In this document: piece by piece, positions 52,098 to 60,578 of the stretch
Position numbering within the stretch: position 1 is the first letter of the stretch
Layout: the number at the start of each line of letters is the position of its first letter
Assembly (NCBI GenBank): GCA_022843845.1
Contig: JALHMW010000004.1
Coordinates: forward strand, 230,905 to 294,904
DNA length: 64,000 nt
Source of the DNA: Archangium sp.
Lineage (GTDB): Bacteria > Myxococcota > Myxococcia > Myxococcales > Myxococcaceae
Reading direction: 5' to 3'
The notes under the pieces: model-generated
What the model saw: the letters and a program-made list of their open reading frames with translations, nothing else
Databases searched by the model: none
Told to the model about the DNA's origin: nothing
Program-made: the position numbers and the translations under genes

Positions 52098-53993
52098 ATG
52101 TCGTCACGCGCTCCCTCCCTCGTCGTCGTCGCGGTGCTGGGCCTGGCCGCGTGTCCCCGCAGTGACTCGAGCGTGCAGGTCAACCTCGGCGCGGCGGCAG
52201 ACGCAGGCGTCGTCGATTCGGAGCTCGGCCGACTCCGCGCTCAGGCCACCAGCGTCTCGAACGACACCCGAGACTGGTCTCGCGCGGTCGACGCCGCCCT
52301 CTGGAATCACTGGACCTCAGGCGCGCCGATCGACTGGACCACGCTCAATACGAAGCGTGACGCGCTGCTGACGACCGAGCGGCTGTCGATGCTGCGACGG
52401 GCGCTGGAGCGCGGCGCCGACGACGAGCTCGCGCTGGAGCACCTCTCCGTGTTCCTCGAGGCCGAGGCCGTCTCGCGAAGTGCGACCGCTGAAGCAGACG
52501 CCGTCGCCACGCTGCTGTCGACGTCGACGTTCACGTTCGATGGCAAGGACGTGCGGTGGGCAGACCTCAACCGATTGCTGGCGACCGAGAAGAGCGCGCT
52601 CAAGCGCAAAGCGTTGTGGACGGCGTCGCTCCCGGCCGCCGAGAAGCTCGACGCGGCGCTGGCGGCACGTGACGCGAAGCGGGCCGAGGCGCTTCTGGCG
52701 GCAGAGCAGCTCCTGTTCCAGCGGGGAGACGCGACCGGTGACGCGCGGCTGGTCGGGCTGCTGGCGCCGAAGACGCTCCTCGCGTTCGAGGCCGAGCAGC
52801 GTGACGTCGAGCCCGAGGCAATGCGCCAGGTGGCCGAGGGCGTGCTGGCGCTCACCAGCGAAGCGTGGAGGCTGACGCTCGAGCGCCTCAACCAGGCTGA
52901 CACGAAGCTGCCGATGGCGACGTTGACGCGCGCCGATCTGCCTCGCCTGATGCGCGGGTCTGCCGAGGCTGACCTGGCCTTCGGGAAGAAGGAGCTCGCG
53001 CCGCGCGCCATCGCGACCCTCGGCGCCCTCGGCCTCTACGGAAAGAAGGGCCTCACGCTCGACCTGTCAGAGGCGGTGAAGAAGAACCCGCTCCCGCTCA
53101 CGGTGACGCCGGGTGGCCCCGCCGACGTGCGCACCAGCTTCCGGCCGCTCGGCGGCCTGCGTGACCAGCAGCTGCTCCTCTCGGAGCTGGGCATCGCGCT
53201 GGCCCTGCAACACGTCACGGCAGGCCGCTTCGAGTACGAGCGCCTCGGAGACTCCGCGCTCGCGCAGGCCACCGGTGAGCTCTTCGCCACGTTGCCCGGG
53301 GACGCCGAGTGGCTCGAGGCGCAGGGCGTGCCCGAGGCTGCGCGGCCCATCGTCATCGACGCATGGCAGGTGCAGCGGCTTTTTCAGGCGCGCCGTGCTG
53401 CCGCCGCCTTCCTCGTGCGCCTCGACTGCATCGAGCGCAACGACGCTCAGTCGCGAAGCCGGGCCGCCGCCATCTTCACGCGCGCGCTCGGCGTGCTCCA
53501 CACCGAGGCCGACATGGCGCGCATGCGCTTCGACTCCGATGACGGCTTGCGCTCGGCCACGACCATCCGCTCGATGCTGATGGCCGAACACCTGCGTGGG
53601 GAGCTCAACCGCAGCGCGGGCGGCCCATGGTTTCGAAGCGCAGGCGCCGGCAAGGATCTCGTCGAGCTCTGGAGCACCGGCTCGTCGGTGCCCCTCGAGA
53701 CGCGCGTCACCCGGCTCGGCGCTGCGCTGACGTCCTTCTGGCAACGCTCCATCGAGGTGACGCGGGTCGGTCTGCCCGTCGACGGTGGCGTCGTCATCGC
53801 GCCGTTTCCCCAGCCCAAAGGCCCCGTCGAGCCGCCCGTGTGGACAGCGCGGCCCTGGCCTCACGCGCGCATCGGGCCTCGTGGAGCCATCGATGCGGGC
53901 CCGCCTCCCGAGACCCGGTGGATGCCGAAACCCTGGCCGACCGGCGGCAAGCGCATCGCGCCCGAAGACGCTGGCGTCAGCGCTTCCCCATGA
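52098..53993 (+). CDS. Lipoprotein resembling a metallopeptidase without its zinc motif
   Basis: A 631-residue lipoprotein from the ATG at 52098 (signal MSSRAPSLVVVAVLGLAAC). It is almost wholly helical. The segments LNRLLATEKSALKRKALWTA near residue 155 and ADLAFGKKELAPRAIATLGALG near 290 recall M2/M3-type peptidases. The place where HExGH would fall reads LLLSELGIALALQHV (Ser362, Glu363, Ile366), so both His are lost. The last 70 residues are Pro/Trp-rich with repeated (P/R)KPWP-like units. It may be a non-catalytic binding protein derived from a peptidase. The relation to M3 is a hypothesis. Its end overlaps the zinc-ribbon gene. Confidence 0.65.
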   Translation: MSSRAPSLVVVAVLGLAACPRSDSSVQVNLGAAADAGVVDSELGRLRAQATSVSNDTRDWSRAVDAALWNHWTSGAPIDWTTLNTKRDALLTTERLSMLRRALERGADDELALEHLSVFLEAEAVSRSATAEADAVATLLSTSTFTFDGKDVRWADLNRLLATEKSALKRKALWTASLPAAEKLDAALAARDAKRAEALLAAEQLLFQRGDATGDARLVGLLAPKTLLAFEAEQRDVEPEAMRQVAEGVLALTSEAWRLTLERLNQADTKLPMATLTRADLPRLMRGSAEADLAFGKKELAPRAIATLGALGLYGKKGLTLDLSEAVKKNPLPLTVTPGGPADVRTSFRPLGGLRDQQLLLSELGIALALQHVTAGRFEYERLGDSALAQATGELFATLPGDAEWLEAQGVPEAARPIVIDAWQVQRLFQARRAAAAFLVRLDCIERNDAQSRSRAAAIFTRALGVLHTEADMARMRFDSDDGLRSATTIRSMLMAEHLRGELNRSAGGPWFRSAGAGKDLVELWSTGSSVPLETRVTRLGAALTSFWQRSIEVTRVGLPVDGGVVIAPFPQPKGPVEPPVWTARPWPHARIGPRGAIDAGPPPETRWMPKPWPTGGKRIAPEDAGVSASP

Positions 53994-54369
53994 AGAAGCG
54001 CACGGCGTCGAGCAATGCCGATGCGACGCCCTTCTCCTGAATCGCGTGCAGCTCACCACCATCGAGCCACACGCCGTGGCAGTGCTCGCACGCGTCGAGC
54101 ACCACCTTGCGATCCCGATCGCTCTGCACCTTGTTGAGGTGCCGGGCGGGCGTGCAGCGCGGGCAGGTCAGCAGCTCTGCTTGCAGGTCGGGCGGAGGGA
54201 TGTGCCGCAGCTCGAACCACGTCACCTCGACGATCTCCTGCAGCCGCTCGAGGTCCTTCTGCTCGAGCCACACGCCGGCGCACGTCGGACAGCCGAGGCC
54301 GCGCACCTCGGACATCTTCTGGTCGGGCGTGACGTCTCCCAGCGGGACGGCGCAGCGCGGGCAGTTCAT
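53977..54369 (-). CDS. Double TFIIB-type zinc-ribbon protein
   Basis: A 130-residue protein from the ATG at 54369. Two zinc ribbons of the zf-TFIIB type: CPRC (4-7) with CPTCAGVWLE (about 27-36), and CPRC with CEHCHGVWLDGGEL (about 93-106). The C-x2-C-x-G-V-W-L-(E/D) signature is diagnostic. Probable nucleic-acid or protein binding; role unknown. It overlaps the convergent lipoprotein by 17 bases. It is in the same direction as the SPFH gene upstream, 74 bases away. Confidence 0.82.
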   Translation of the reverse strand: MNCPRCAVPLGDVTPDQKMSEVRGLGCPTCAGVWLEQKDLERLQEIVEVTWFELRHIPPPDLQAELLTCPRCTPARHLNKVQSDRDRKVVLDACEHCHGVWLDGGELHAIQEKGVASALLDAVRFFMGKR

Positions 54370-54443
54370 GAGGCGACAGATACACGAACGCCACGACACC
54401 GGTGAGGCGTCGTGGCGTCGGCCGTCGAACGGCAAGAGAGCCG

Positions 54444-55511
54444 TCAGAGCATCTTCATCAGCTCGGCCTTCTTCGAGGCGAACTCGTCGTCGGTGAGCAG
54501 CCCGGCCGTCTTCAGCTCGTTGAGCTGCTTGAGCCTGTCCATGACCGAGGGGCCGGCCGGAGCCGCGGCCTGCTGCGGCGCCTGCTGACCCTGCTGTCCC
54601 TGGCCCTGCTGCTGGCCGCCCTGCTGGTTCATGAACATCTGGGCCATGCCGAAGCCCATGCCCATGCCCATGCCGCCGAGCGCGTTGCCCGAGCCACCGC
54701 CACCTTCACCGCCGCCCTTCGCCATGCCCTCGGCCGCGCCGAGCATCGCCTGGCCCTGCGCGTACTGCTGGAAGCCACCGGCGAGGCGCGAGTAGGCCAC
54801 GTCCTTCGAGAGCTTCTTCAGCGTCGCCTCGTCCTCGGGCTTGATGCTGATGGTGAAGTTACCGAACGCGGTGATCTTCACGCCGTAGTTCGAGGTGTGC
54901 TTGTCCATCCCGCCGAGCACTTCTTCTTCGATCTCTTCCGTGTACGCGCCCGACGTCACGTCGAGGAGCGGCCACTTCTTCTTCACGAGCAGCTCGGCGA
55001 TGCGATCCTTGATGACCTTCATCACCTGGCTCTTGAACCAGCCGACGAAGCCCTCGTTCTCGGTGCGCTGCAGACCGACCATGCCGATGATCAGCTTCTC
55101 GGGGTCGGTGACGCGCAGCGCGAAGTCGCCGTACACCATGGTGCCGATGGCGAGGCCCGTCTCAGGGTCGCGCGCGTCGCCGATGGGGCCGCCGAACTTG
55201 GTCTGGGTGAACTCGCGGGTGCTGACGAAGTAGATCTCGGCGATGAACAGGTCGCCGCCCGTGACCTTCTCGAGCAGCTTCGAGAGGAACGGAATGTTGT
55301 TCGACTCGAGGTTGTGGCGGCCGGCGCCCAGCTTGCCGACGACCACGCCGTCCTTCACGAACATCGCCATCTCATCCGCTTGCACGGTGAGCTGCGTGAA
55401 CATGCGGATGTTCCGCTCGGGGAACTTGTAGATGATCTGATCTTTGGCGTCGTCGGCCCGCGCGATGAAGTTGCGCTTCGCCTCGGTCTTCAGGTTGTTC
55501 AGGAATCCCAT
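54444..55511 (-). CDS. SPFH-domain protein with SHOCT tail (YdjI-like)
   Basis: A 355-residue protein. The ATG at 55511 is decided by a strong GGAGG about 7 bases upstream. N-terminal SPFH/virion-core-like domain (about 1-240): a conserved start MGFLNNLKTEAKRNFIAR, QLTVQADEMAMFVKDG and the TSNYGVKITAFGNFTISI strand. A Gly/Gln/Met-rich flexible linker (about 265-320) leads to a C-terminal SHOCT helix pair (LKQLNELKTAGLLTDDEF...). Similar proteins such as B. subtilis YdjI localise with PspA-type membrane-stress proteins. No PspA gene is nearby. Confidence 0.85.
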   Translation of the reverse strand: MGFLNNLKTEAKRNFIARADDAKDQIIYKFPERNIRMFTQLTVQADEMAMFVKDGVVVGKLGAGRHNLESNNIPFLSKLLEKVTGGDLFIAEIYFVSTREFTQTKFGGPIGDARDPETGLAIGTMVYGDFALRVTDPEKLIIGMVGLQRTENEGFVGWFKSQVMKVIKDRIAELLVKKKWPLLDVTSGAYTEEIEEEVLGGMDKHTSNYGVKITAFGNFTISIKPEDEATLKKLSKDVAYSRLAGGFQQYAQGQAMLGAAEGMAKGGGEGGGGSGNALGGMGMGMGFGMAQMFMNQQGGQQQGQGQQGQQAPQQAAAPAGPSVMDRLKQLNELKTAGLLTDDEFASKKAELMKML

Positions 55512-55657
55512 CCCATCCTCCACGTCGTGGGCGCCTCGAAAGGAGTGCGCCAAGAGACACAACAGTCCAGCAACGGTTGAGCCGGCGGACCATTGCATGG
55601 GGCCCTCCCCCCGGAAAGGGCGGGAATTCGTGCGGTGGGCATGGTGAATTGCCCTCG

Positions 55658-56287
55658 ATGGACGAGCGGCTCCACAAGCACGGCCGGTTCTTCGACGTCT
55701 GGTCGAGGTTCTATCGAAACAACCTGTTCGGGCGGGAGCTGCGGCGAATTCAGCGCATGGCCATCGAGCGGCTGCGCGTCGTTCCAGGGCAGGTGGTGCT
55801 CGACCTCGGCTGTGGGCCTGGCGACGGAGCGGCGCAGCTCAGCGACGCAGGCGCCGTGGCGATCGGCCTCGACTACTCGCAGGGCATGATCGACTCGGCG
55901 AAGAAGGAGTCACGCCTGCGTGGTCGACTGCTCCGGGGCGACGCAGGCAGGCTGCCGTTCAAGGACGGCGCGTTCGACAAGATCGTCTGCACGAACTCGT
56001 TTCATCACTACCCGGATCACTTCAAGGCGCTGTGCGAGATGCGGCGCGTGCTGAAGCCGGGCGGGCTGTTGGTGCTGGTCGACCCGCGGCGCGATCACCT
56101 CTTCGGCTGGGCGGCGATCGACCTCGTCGAGAACGCCGTGTTCGGGCTCGAAGAGGTGCGCATCTTCTCGCTGACCCAGTGGTGTCAGCTGCTCGGCCAG
56201 GCCGGGTTCTCGGACTACCGCGCGACGCCCGGCAGCGTGTTCCGGCCGATGGAGCGCGCCGAGGTGTTCGTCGAAGCGCGCGCCTGA
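55658..56287 (+). CDS. Class I SAM-dependent methyltransferase (UbiE/type 11-like)
   Basis: A 209-residue protein from the ATG at 55658. SAM motif VLDLGCGPGDGAAQL (about 48-62), post-I Asp in GLDYSQGM, DAGRLPFKDGAFDKIVC (motifs II/III), then MRRVLKPGGLLVLVDP (post III). This is the small-molecule type 11 arrangement. The substrate could be a quinone, lipid or other metabolite. Divergent from the SPFH gene with 146 bases between starts. Convergent with the amine oxidase. Confidence 0.87.
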   Translation: MDERLHKHGRFFDVWSRFYRNNLFGRELRRIQRMAIERLRVVPGQVVLDLGCGPGDGAAQLSDAGAVAIGLDYSQGMIDSAKKESRLRGRLLRGDAGRLPFKDGAFDKIVCTNSFHHYPDHFKALCEMRRVLKPGGLLVLVDPRRDHLFGWAAIDLVENAVFGLEEVRIFSLTQWCQLLGQAGFSDYRATPGSVFRPMERAEVFVEARA

Positions 56288-56316
56288 CCAGGCTCGGCGC
56301 CGTCTGAGTCGGGAGA

Positions 56317-57807
56317 TCAATCCAACAGCGCGCGGACCTCTTTGGCTGCCCGCACGCCGCTGCGAACGGCGCCCTCCATGTAGCCCTGGGCCTCGAGGCT
56401 GGTGTGCTCGCCGGCGAAGAAGAGCTTCCCTTCGGGCTCGCCTTCACACCCGCGCATCGAGGTGACCTGCCCCGGCGCGTAGAGCGCGTAGCCGCCCTTC
56501 GCGAACGGCTCATCGGCCCAGGTGACGAGCACGTTCTCGGCCTTCGCCGCGTTGCGCACGCCTGGGAACACGCGGTTGAGCACTTCGATGAGCCCGGCCC
56601 GCTGCACGTTCAGATCGACCTGGCTGAGCACGCGCCCCTCGTAGCCGCCAGTGAAGAACGTGATGACACCGTCTTCGGTGTCCTGCATGCGCGTCTCGTC
56701 CCAGCAGTAGGGAAACCCCGAGTCGCTGAGCACGGTGCCCGAGGCGTCGAGCGCGCGCCACGGCTTGCCGCGGAAGCCGACACACAGCTTGCTCCCCGCG
56801 CCGTAGTGCAGCTTCGTGATGGCGTTCTTCTTCGCGGGTGACAGCGGCGCGTCGATCTCGACCTCGCGGAGCACCGAGAACGGGAGCGCGAGCACCACCG
56901 CCTCGGCCGTCTCGGTCTTCATCTGGCCGGCCACGTCGAAGGTCAGCTCCACCTTGCCGTCGGTGCGCGACTTCACCTTGACCAGCCGATGCTGGAGCTT
57001 CACCACGTCGGGAGGGAAACGCTGCGCGAGCAACTCCGCCACCTGCCCTGCCCCGCCACGCACGAGGAAACGCTCGTCGCTCTCGGGGCCAGAACCGATG
57101 ACCTCCTGGAGCAGCACCAACGCGCTCGCCTCTTCGAGTCCACCGCCGTACAGCGACACGAAGCCCGCCTCGAGCACCGTGCGCGCCTTGTCCCGCGCGA
57201 TGTTGTTGCGCTCGAGCCACTCGGCGGCCGACATCGCGTCGATGGCGCGATCGAACGCGTCGGACCGTGTGTACGTCACGCTCATGGGATCGAACGGGTG
57301 GCGGACGAGGGCCGCGAGGATCTGCTCCTTCATCTGCTGCTCGAGGAGCTCGAGCTGATCTTCGTCGAGGATGTCGCCCTGAATCGTGGCCAGTACCTCG
57401 GAGACGCCGTCGTCTTCCCACGTGTCATCGAGCTCGAGGCCGAGCGCCGAGACGAGCCCTCGCAGCTGATCGTGCCAGGAGTCGACGAACTCACCGCCGA
57501 GATCGACCGTGCGCCCGGGGAAGCTGGTGCGATCGGTGAAGGTGCGGCCGCCGACGCGGGTGTTGGCTTCGTAGAGGGTGACGCCGATGTCCTTCGTGAG
57601 CAGCCGCGTCGCGCACGAGAGCCCTGCGAGGCCTGCTCCGACGACGGCGACGCGAGGCGCGGACTCGGAAGGCTGAATCATGCCGTCGCGCTTCACGCAG
57701 GCGAAGAGCGACGAGGCGCCGAGACCGGCGAGCACGGTGCGGCGATCGAGCGCGGTGGGTCGAAGTCCTGAGAGGCGCTTCAGACGGGGGAACAGTCGAC
57801 GGGCCAT
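56317..57807 (-). CDS. Flavin-containing amine oxidase with Tat signal
   Basis: A 496-residue protein from the ATG at 57807, supported by AGGGAG upstream. The N-terminus has a twin-arginine motif (DRRTVLAGLG, Arg22/Arg23) and then SSLFAC, so it may be a Tat-exported lipoprotein (Cys37). FAD motif VAVVGAGLAGLSCA (about 53-66), TRVGGRTFT, and the C-terminal FAD-closing EHTSLEAQGYMEGAVRSG are intact. It oxidises amines (mono- or polyamine, or amino acids) outside the cytoplasmic membrane, producing an aldehyde, ammonia and peroxide. Divergent from the broken kinase. Confidence 0.9.
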   Translation of the reverse strand: MARRLFPRLKRLSGLRPTALDRRTVLAGLGASSLFACVKRDGMIQPSESAPRVAVVGAGLAGLSCATRLLTKDIGVTLYEANTRVGGRTFTDRTSFPGRTVDLGGEFVDSWHDQLRGLVSALGLELDDTWEDDGVSEVLATIQGDILDEDQLELLEQQMKEQILAALVRHPFDPMSVTYTRSDAFDRAIDAMSAAEWLERNNIARDKARTVLEAGFVSLYGGGLEEASALVLLQEVIGSGPESDERFLVRGGAGQVAELLAQRFPPDVVKLQHRLVKVKSRTDGKVELTFDVAGQMKTETAEAVVLALPFSVLREVEIDAPLSPAKKNAITKLHYGAGSKLCVGFRGKPWRALDASGTVLSDSGFPYCWDETRMQDTEDGVITFFTGGYEGRVLSQVDLNVQRAGLIEVLNRVFPGVRNAAKAENVLVTWADEPFAKGGYALYAPGQVTSMRGCEGEPEGKLFFAGEHTSLEAQGYMEGAVRSGVRAAKEVRALLD

Positions 57808-57936
57808 GGTGGATCTCCCTCGGGTGAAGACATCGCGCCACCGACGGAGCGCTGCAAGGTTCTTCACCGCTGGGCAGCACGAGCGCGACCCGCGACGTTT
57901 GTGCAACGGCTGGAAACGACCTGCTACCGTGAGCCG

Positions 57937-58559
57937 GTGTTGTCTCCAGGCGACGTCGTTCTCGGAAAACTCAAGGTCATTCGGGTGCTCGGGGCGGGAG
58001 CGATGGGCAAGGTCTACGAGGTTGAACACCTCATGACCTTCACCGCCGCGCGCTCAAGGTCATCAACGAAGGCGTGGCCAATGACGAGCAAGCCCTCGTC
58101 CGTCTCCAGCGCGAGGCCTCTGCGGCCGGACGCACTGGCGACCCACGCATCGTGGAGACCCTCGATGCCGGAAGACTCGAAGACGGCTCGATCTATCTGT
58201 TGATGGAGAAACTCGAAGGCGAGCCTCTCGACGCTGTGCTCTCGCATGGACCGCTCCCCGTCGGTGCTGCCGCGTTTCTCGTCGCTGAAGCCGCCCGAGG
58301 TCTTGAAGCAGCGCACCGCAAGGGGCTCGTCCATCGTGACATCAAGCCAGCGAATCTCTTCCTCGGCGACTCGCCCTCCGAGCCAGCGACGGTTCTCGAA
58401 GCGCCTCCCGACGCCGGGCGGAGACCAAGCGCCGCGAAGCGAGCCCCGGATCGGCAAACGCCCAAATCGCCGACTGGCCAGACACCAACGCCCGTGGGCC
58501 CAGCGGCGCCCCCTGCAGACCCCGCCCCGAACCGCGACCCCCTCGATCGGATACAGTAG
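57937..58559 (+). pseudogene. Broken Ser/Thr protein kinase (frameshift and lost C-lobe)
   Basis: Remnant of a Hanks-type kinase. From the GTG at 57937 the first frame reads LSPGDVVLGKLKVIRVLGAGAMGKVYEV-EHLMT (glycine loop intact). Between about 58038 and 58041 the homology moves to another frame, HRRALKVINEGVAND (the Lys-bearing strand), then HRDIKPANLFLGDSP (catalytic loop). After that the sequence becomes low-complexity Pro/Ala/Arg and stops at 58559, with no DFG, no APE and no C-lobe. So there is both a one-base-type frameshift and a deletion. It lies 9 bases before the next gene. A sequencing error could explain the frameshift but not the missing C-lobe. Confidence 0.78.
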
Positions 58560-58568
58560 ACTGCAGTC

Positions 58569-59534
58569 ATGCAGACGCTGTTGCTGGTGATGGTCCTTGC
58601 GGCCTCTGTCGAGGAACAGGCCGCTCGCGACGCCATGAAAAGCGGGCGCTACACGCAGGCAGTGGAGGCCTGGGAGCGCGCGCTCTCGCGGTCTGCGACA
58701 CCCGAGCTGTGGCTGGGTCTCGCAGAGGCGCGTGAGGCTCAGGGTCGTCTGGTGCTGGCGCTCTATGCCAGCCAGGAGGCGGCCCAACTCGCAAAGCGGT
58801 CTGGCTCAGCTCGGCTCGAGAGCGATTGCCGGGCACGAGTCGCGTCCTTGAAGGCGCGCGTCGGGTTCCTGGGTCTTCGCAGCTCGCCGCCGATTCCCGC
58901 AGGAGCCACCGCCGAGGTTGCTGGAGAGCTCATTCCCATCGGCGCGGTCCCGGTCAGCACGCCCGTCGACCCTGGCGAGGTGTTTATCGCGTGGCGCGCG
59001 CCGGGCCACATCACCTCGACGCTGGTCGCTCAGGTCGCGAAGGGCACGACGGTGACGCTGATGCTGCCCCCACTGAGGCCTGAGAAGGTCGAGGCGGCAA
59101 TCCCGCCTGTGGTTCCCAGCGCGGCGCCGTCGGCTCCGCAGCCGGTCGACGCCTCGCAGCTTGGGGCCGTCGAGACGCGAAAGGCCGTCGACACGCGAAA
59201 ACCCCTGGCGCCGTTACTGCTGGGCATCTCAGGCCTGGCAGTGACTGTCGCGAGTGGTGCCGGCCTGGCGGTGATGCTCAATCAGACAGCCCGCTTCCAA
59301 CAGGCGCGCGATCAAGGGTCGGCGTCACTGTCGCCGCCCTACACGCTGGCCGAGGAGACCTGGGTGAAGTCGGCGGGCTTCTCGGCGCTGTACACCGCCT
59401 CGCTGATCGGAATCGTCACGGGTGTCCTCGCGAGCGCAGCAGGCTTCACCTGGTTCGGCCTGTCGGAGCCTGTTGCCGTCAGCGCGTGGTTCACCGCGGG
59501 CGGCGCTGCTGTCTCGTGGTCGACGGCGTGGTAG
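58569..59534 (+). CDS. TPR / PEGA-like membrane protein
   Basis: A 321-residue protein. A short hydrophobic start (MQTLLLVMVLAAS) acts as a signal or anchor. Helical TPR-like repeats (about 18-95; RYTQAVEAWERAL, ELWLGLAEAREAQGRLVLAL) are followed by a beta PEGA-like domain (about 100-170; EVFIAWRAPGHITSTLVAQV), a Pro-rich linker, and two membrane helices (about 217-237 and 275-297). Such proteins accompany kinase genes in myxobacteria. It follows the broken kinase by 9 bases, and the next gene has the same architecture, so they are probably divergent tandem duplicates. Confidence 0.7.
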   Translation: MQTLLLVMVLAASVEEQAARDAMKSGRYTQAVEAWERALSRSATPELWLGLAEAREAQGRLVLALYASQEAAQLAKRSGSARLESDCRARVASLKARVGFLGLRSSPPIPAGATAEVAGELIPIGAVPVSTPVDPGEVFIAWRAPGHITSTLVAQVAKGTTVTLMLPPLRPEKVEAAIPPVVPSAAPSAPQPVDASQLGAVETRKAVDTRKPLAPLLLGISGLAVTVASGAGLAVMLNQTARFQQARDQGSASLSPPYTLAEETWVKSAGFSALYTASLIGIVTGVLASAAGFTWFGLSEPVAVSAWFTAGGAAVSWSTAW

Positions 59535-59543
59535 GCCGCCCCC

Positions 59544-60494
59544 GTGCTCATTCTTGCCCTCTCGCTCGTGCTTTCTGCGGAACCGACCACCGCCATCGAG
59601 TGGTTCCAGCGCGGTCGAGCCGAGTTGAAAGAGGGTCGGCCTGCAGATGCGCTCAAGAGCTTCGAGCGCTCTCAGCTCCTCGAACCGGGCCTGGGAACAC
59701 TCCTCAACATCGCCGATTGCCAGGAGCGGCTGGGCCGCGAAGTCGAAGCATGGACATTGTTCAACGAGGGGCTCACCTGGGCGAAGCGGACCAGGGAGTA
59801 CGACCGAGTCGAGCTTGCACAATCGCGGCTCAAGGCCCTGGACCAGCGCGTGGGCCGGGTCGAGGTGCTGGCCCCAGCGGATGTGACGGTGACGCTGAAT
59901 GGCCAACCCGTGGCAGCCGGCGCAGTGGTTGCCGTTCGCGAAGGCCCCGTTCGAGTCGTCGCCGTCAGCCCGGGAAGCACCACCTGGGAGGCGACCCTCG
60001 ACGTTGCGACCGGCCAGCGATTGGTGATCGCCGTGCCAGCTGCGCGCCCAAGTCCGGTGCCAGTGCAGGTCACCCAGGCTCCGGCTCCGTCCCCGGCCCC
60101 GGTGCCCGAGGTGAAGCAAGCCGCTTCGCCGCCCGGGCAGCCGAAGCCTTCTCGTGCCGGCCCTCTCGTGCTCATCGGGGCCGGGGCTGTCATCGCGATT
60201 GCCGGAGGAAGCCTGCTGGTCGCGGGACTCGGCGCACGACAGACCTGGAATGATGAAGCCGCACGCGGAATTCCTCAGGAGCAACGCTCGGTGCCTGCCT
60301 CGACGTTCGAGCTGACGCGGTGGGGCGTCCCTGCCGTTGCCATTGCGGCCGGCGTGGGGCTCCTCGCGGTGGCAGGTGGACTCTTCTGGCTGTTCCGGAG
60401 CCCCGAGCCGCCTGAGCAAAGCGGGCTCGTCGTGAACCCGATCTTCTTCTCCGACGGAATGGGGATTTCCCTCTCATTCAACGTGCTCCGCTGA
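59544..60494 (+). CDS. TPR / PEGA-like membrane protein (second copy)
   Basis: A 316-residue protein with a GTG start 9 bases after the previous stop. Signal-like start (MLILALSLVLSA). TPR-like pair (about 18-80; GRPADALKSFERSQLLEPGLGTLLNIADC). PEGA-like beta domain with VEVLAPADVTVTLNGQPVA (about 104-122) and GPVRVVAVSPG. A Pro-rich linker (about 165-205) precedes two membrane helices (about 210-230 and 268-290). Same order as the upstream gene but low identity. Function unknown. Confidence 0.7.
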   Translation: MLILALSLVLSAEPTTAIEWFQRGRAELKEGRPADALKSFERSQLLEPGLGTLLNIADCQERLGREVEAWTLFNEGLTWAKRTREYDRVELAQSRLKALDQRVGRVEVLAPADVTVTLNGQPVAAGAVVAVREGPVRVVAVSPGSTTWEATLDVATGQRLVIAVPAARPSPVPVQVTQAPAPSPAPVPEVKQAASPPGQPKPSRAGPLVLIGAGAVIAIAGGSLLVAGLGARQTWNDEAARGIPQEQRSVPASTFELTRWGVPAVAIAAGVGLLAVAGGLFWLFRSPEPPEQSGLVVNPIFFSDGMGISLSFNVLR

Positions 60495-60578
60495 CACGCC
60501 TTCGTCTTCGAAGCGTGAAGCAACATGACCATGCCGCGAGCATTGACCGCTCCAGACGCCTTCGCTGAAGTGAAGTGC

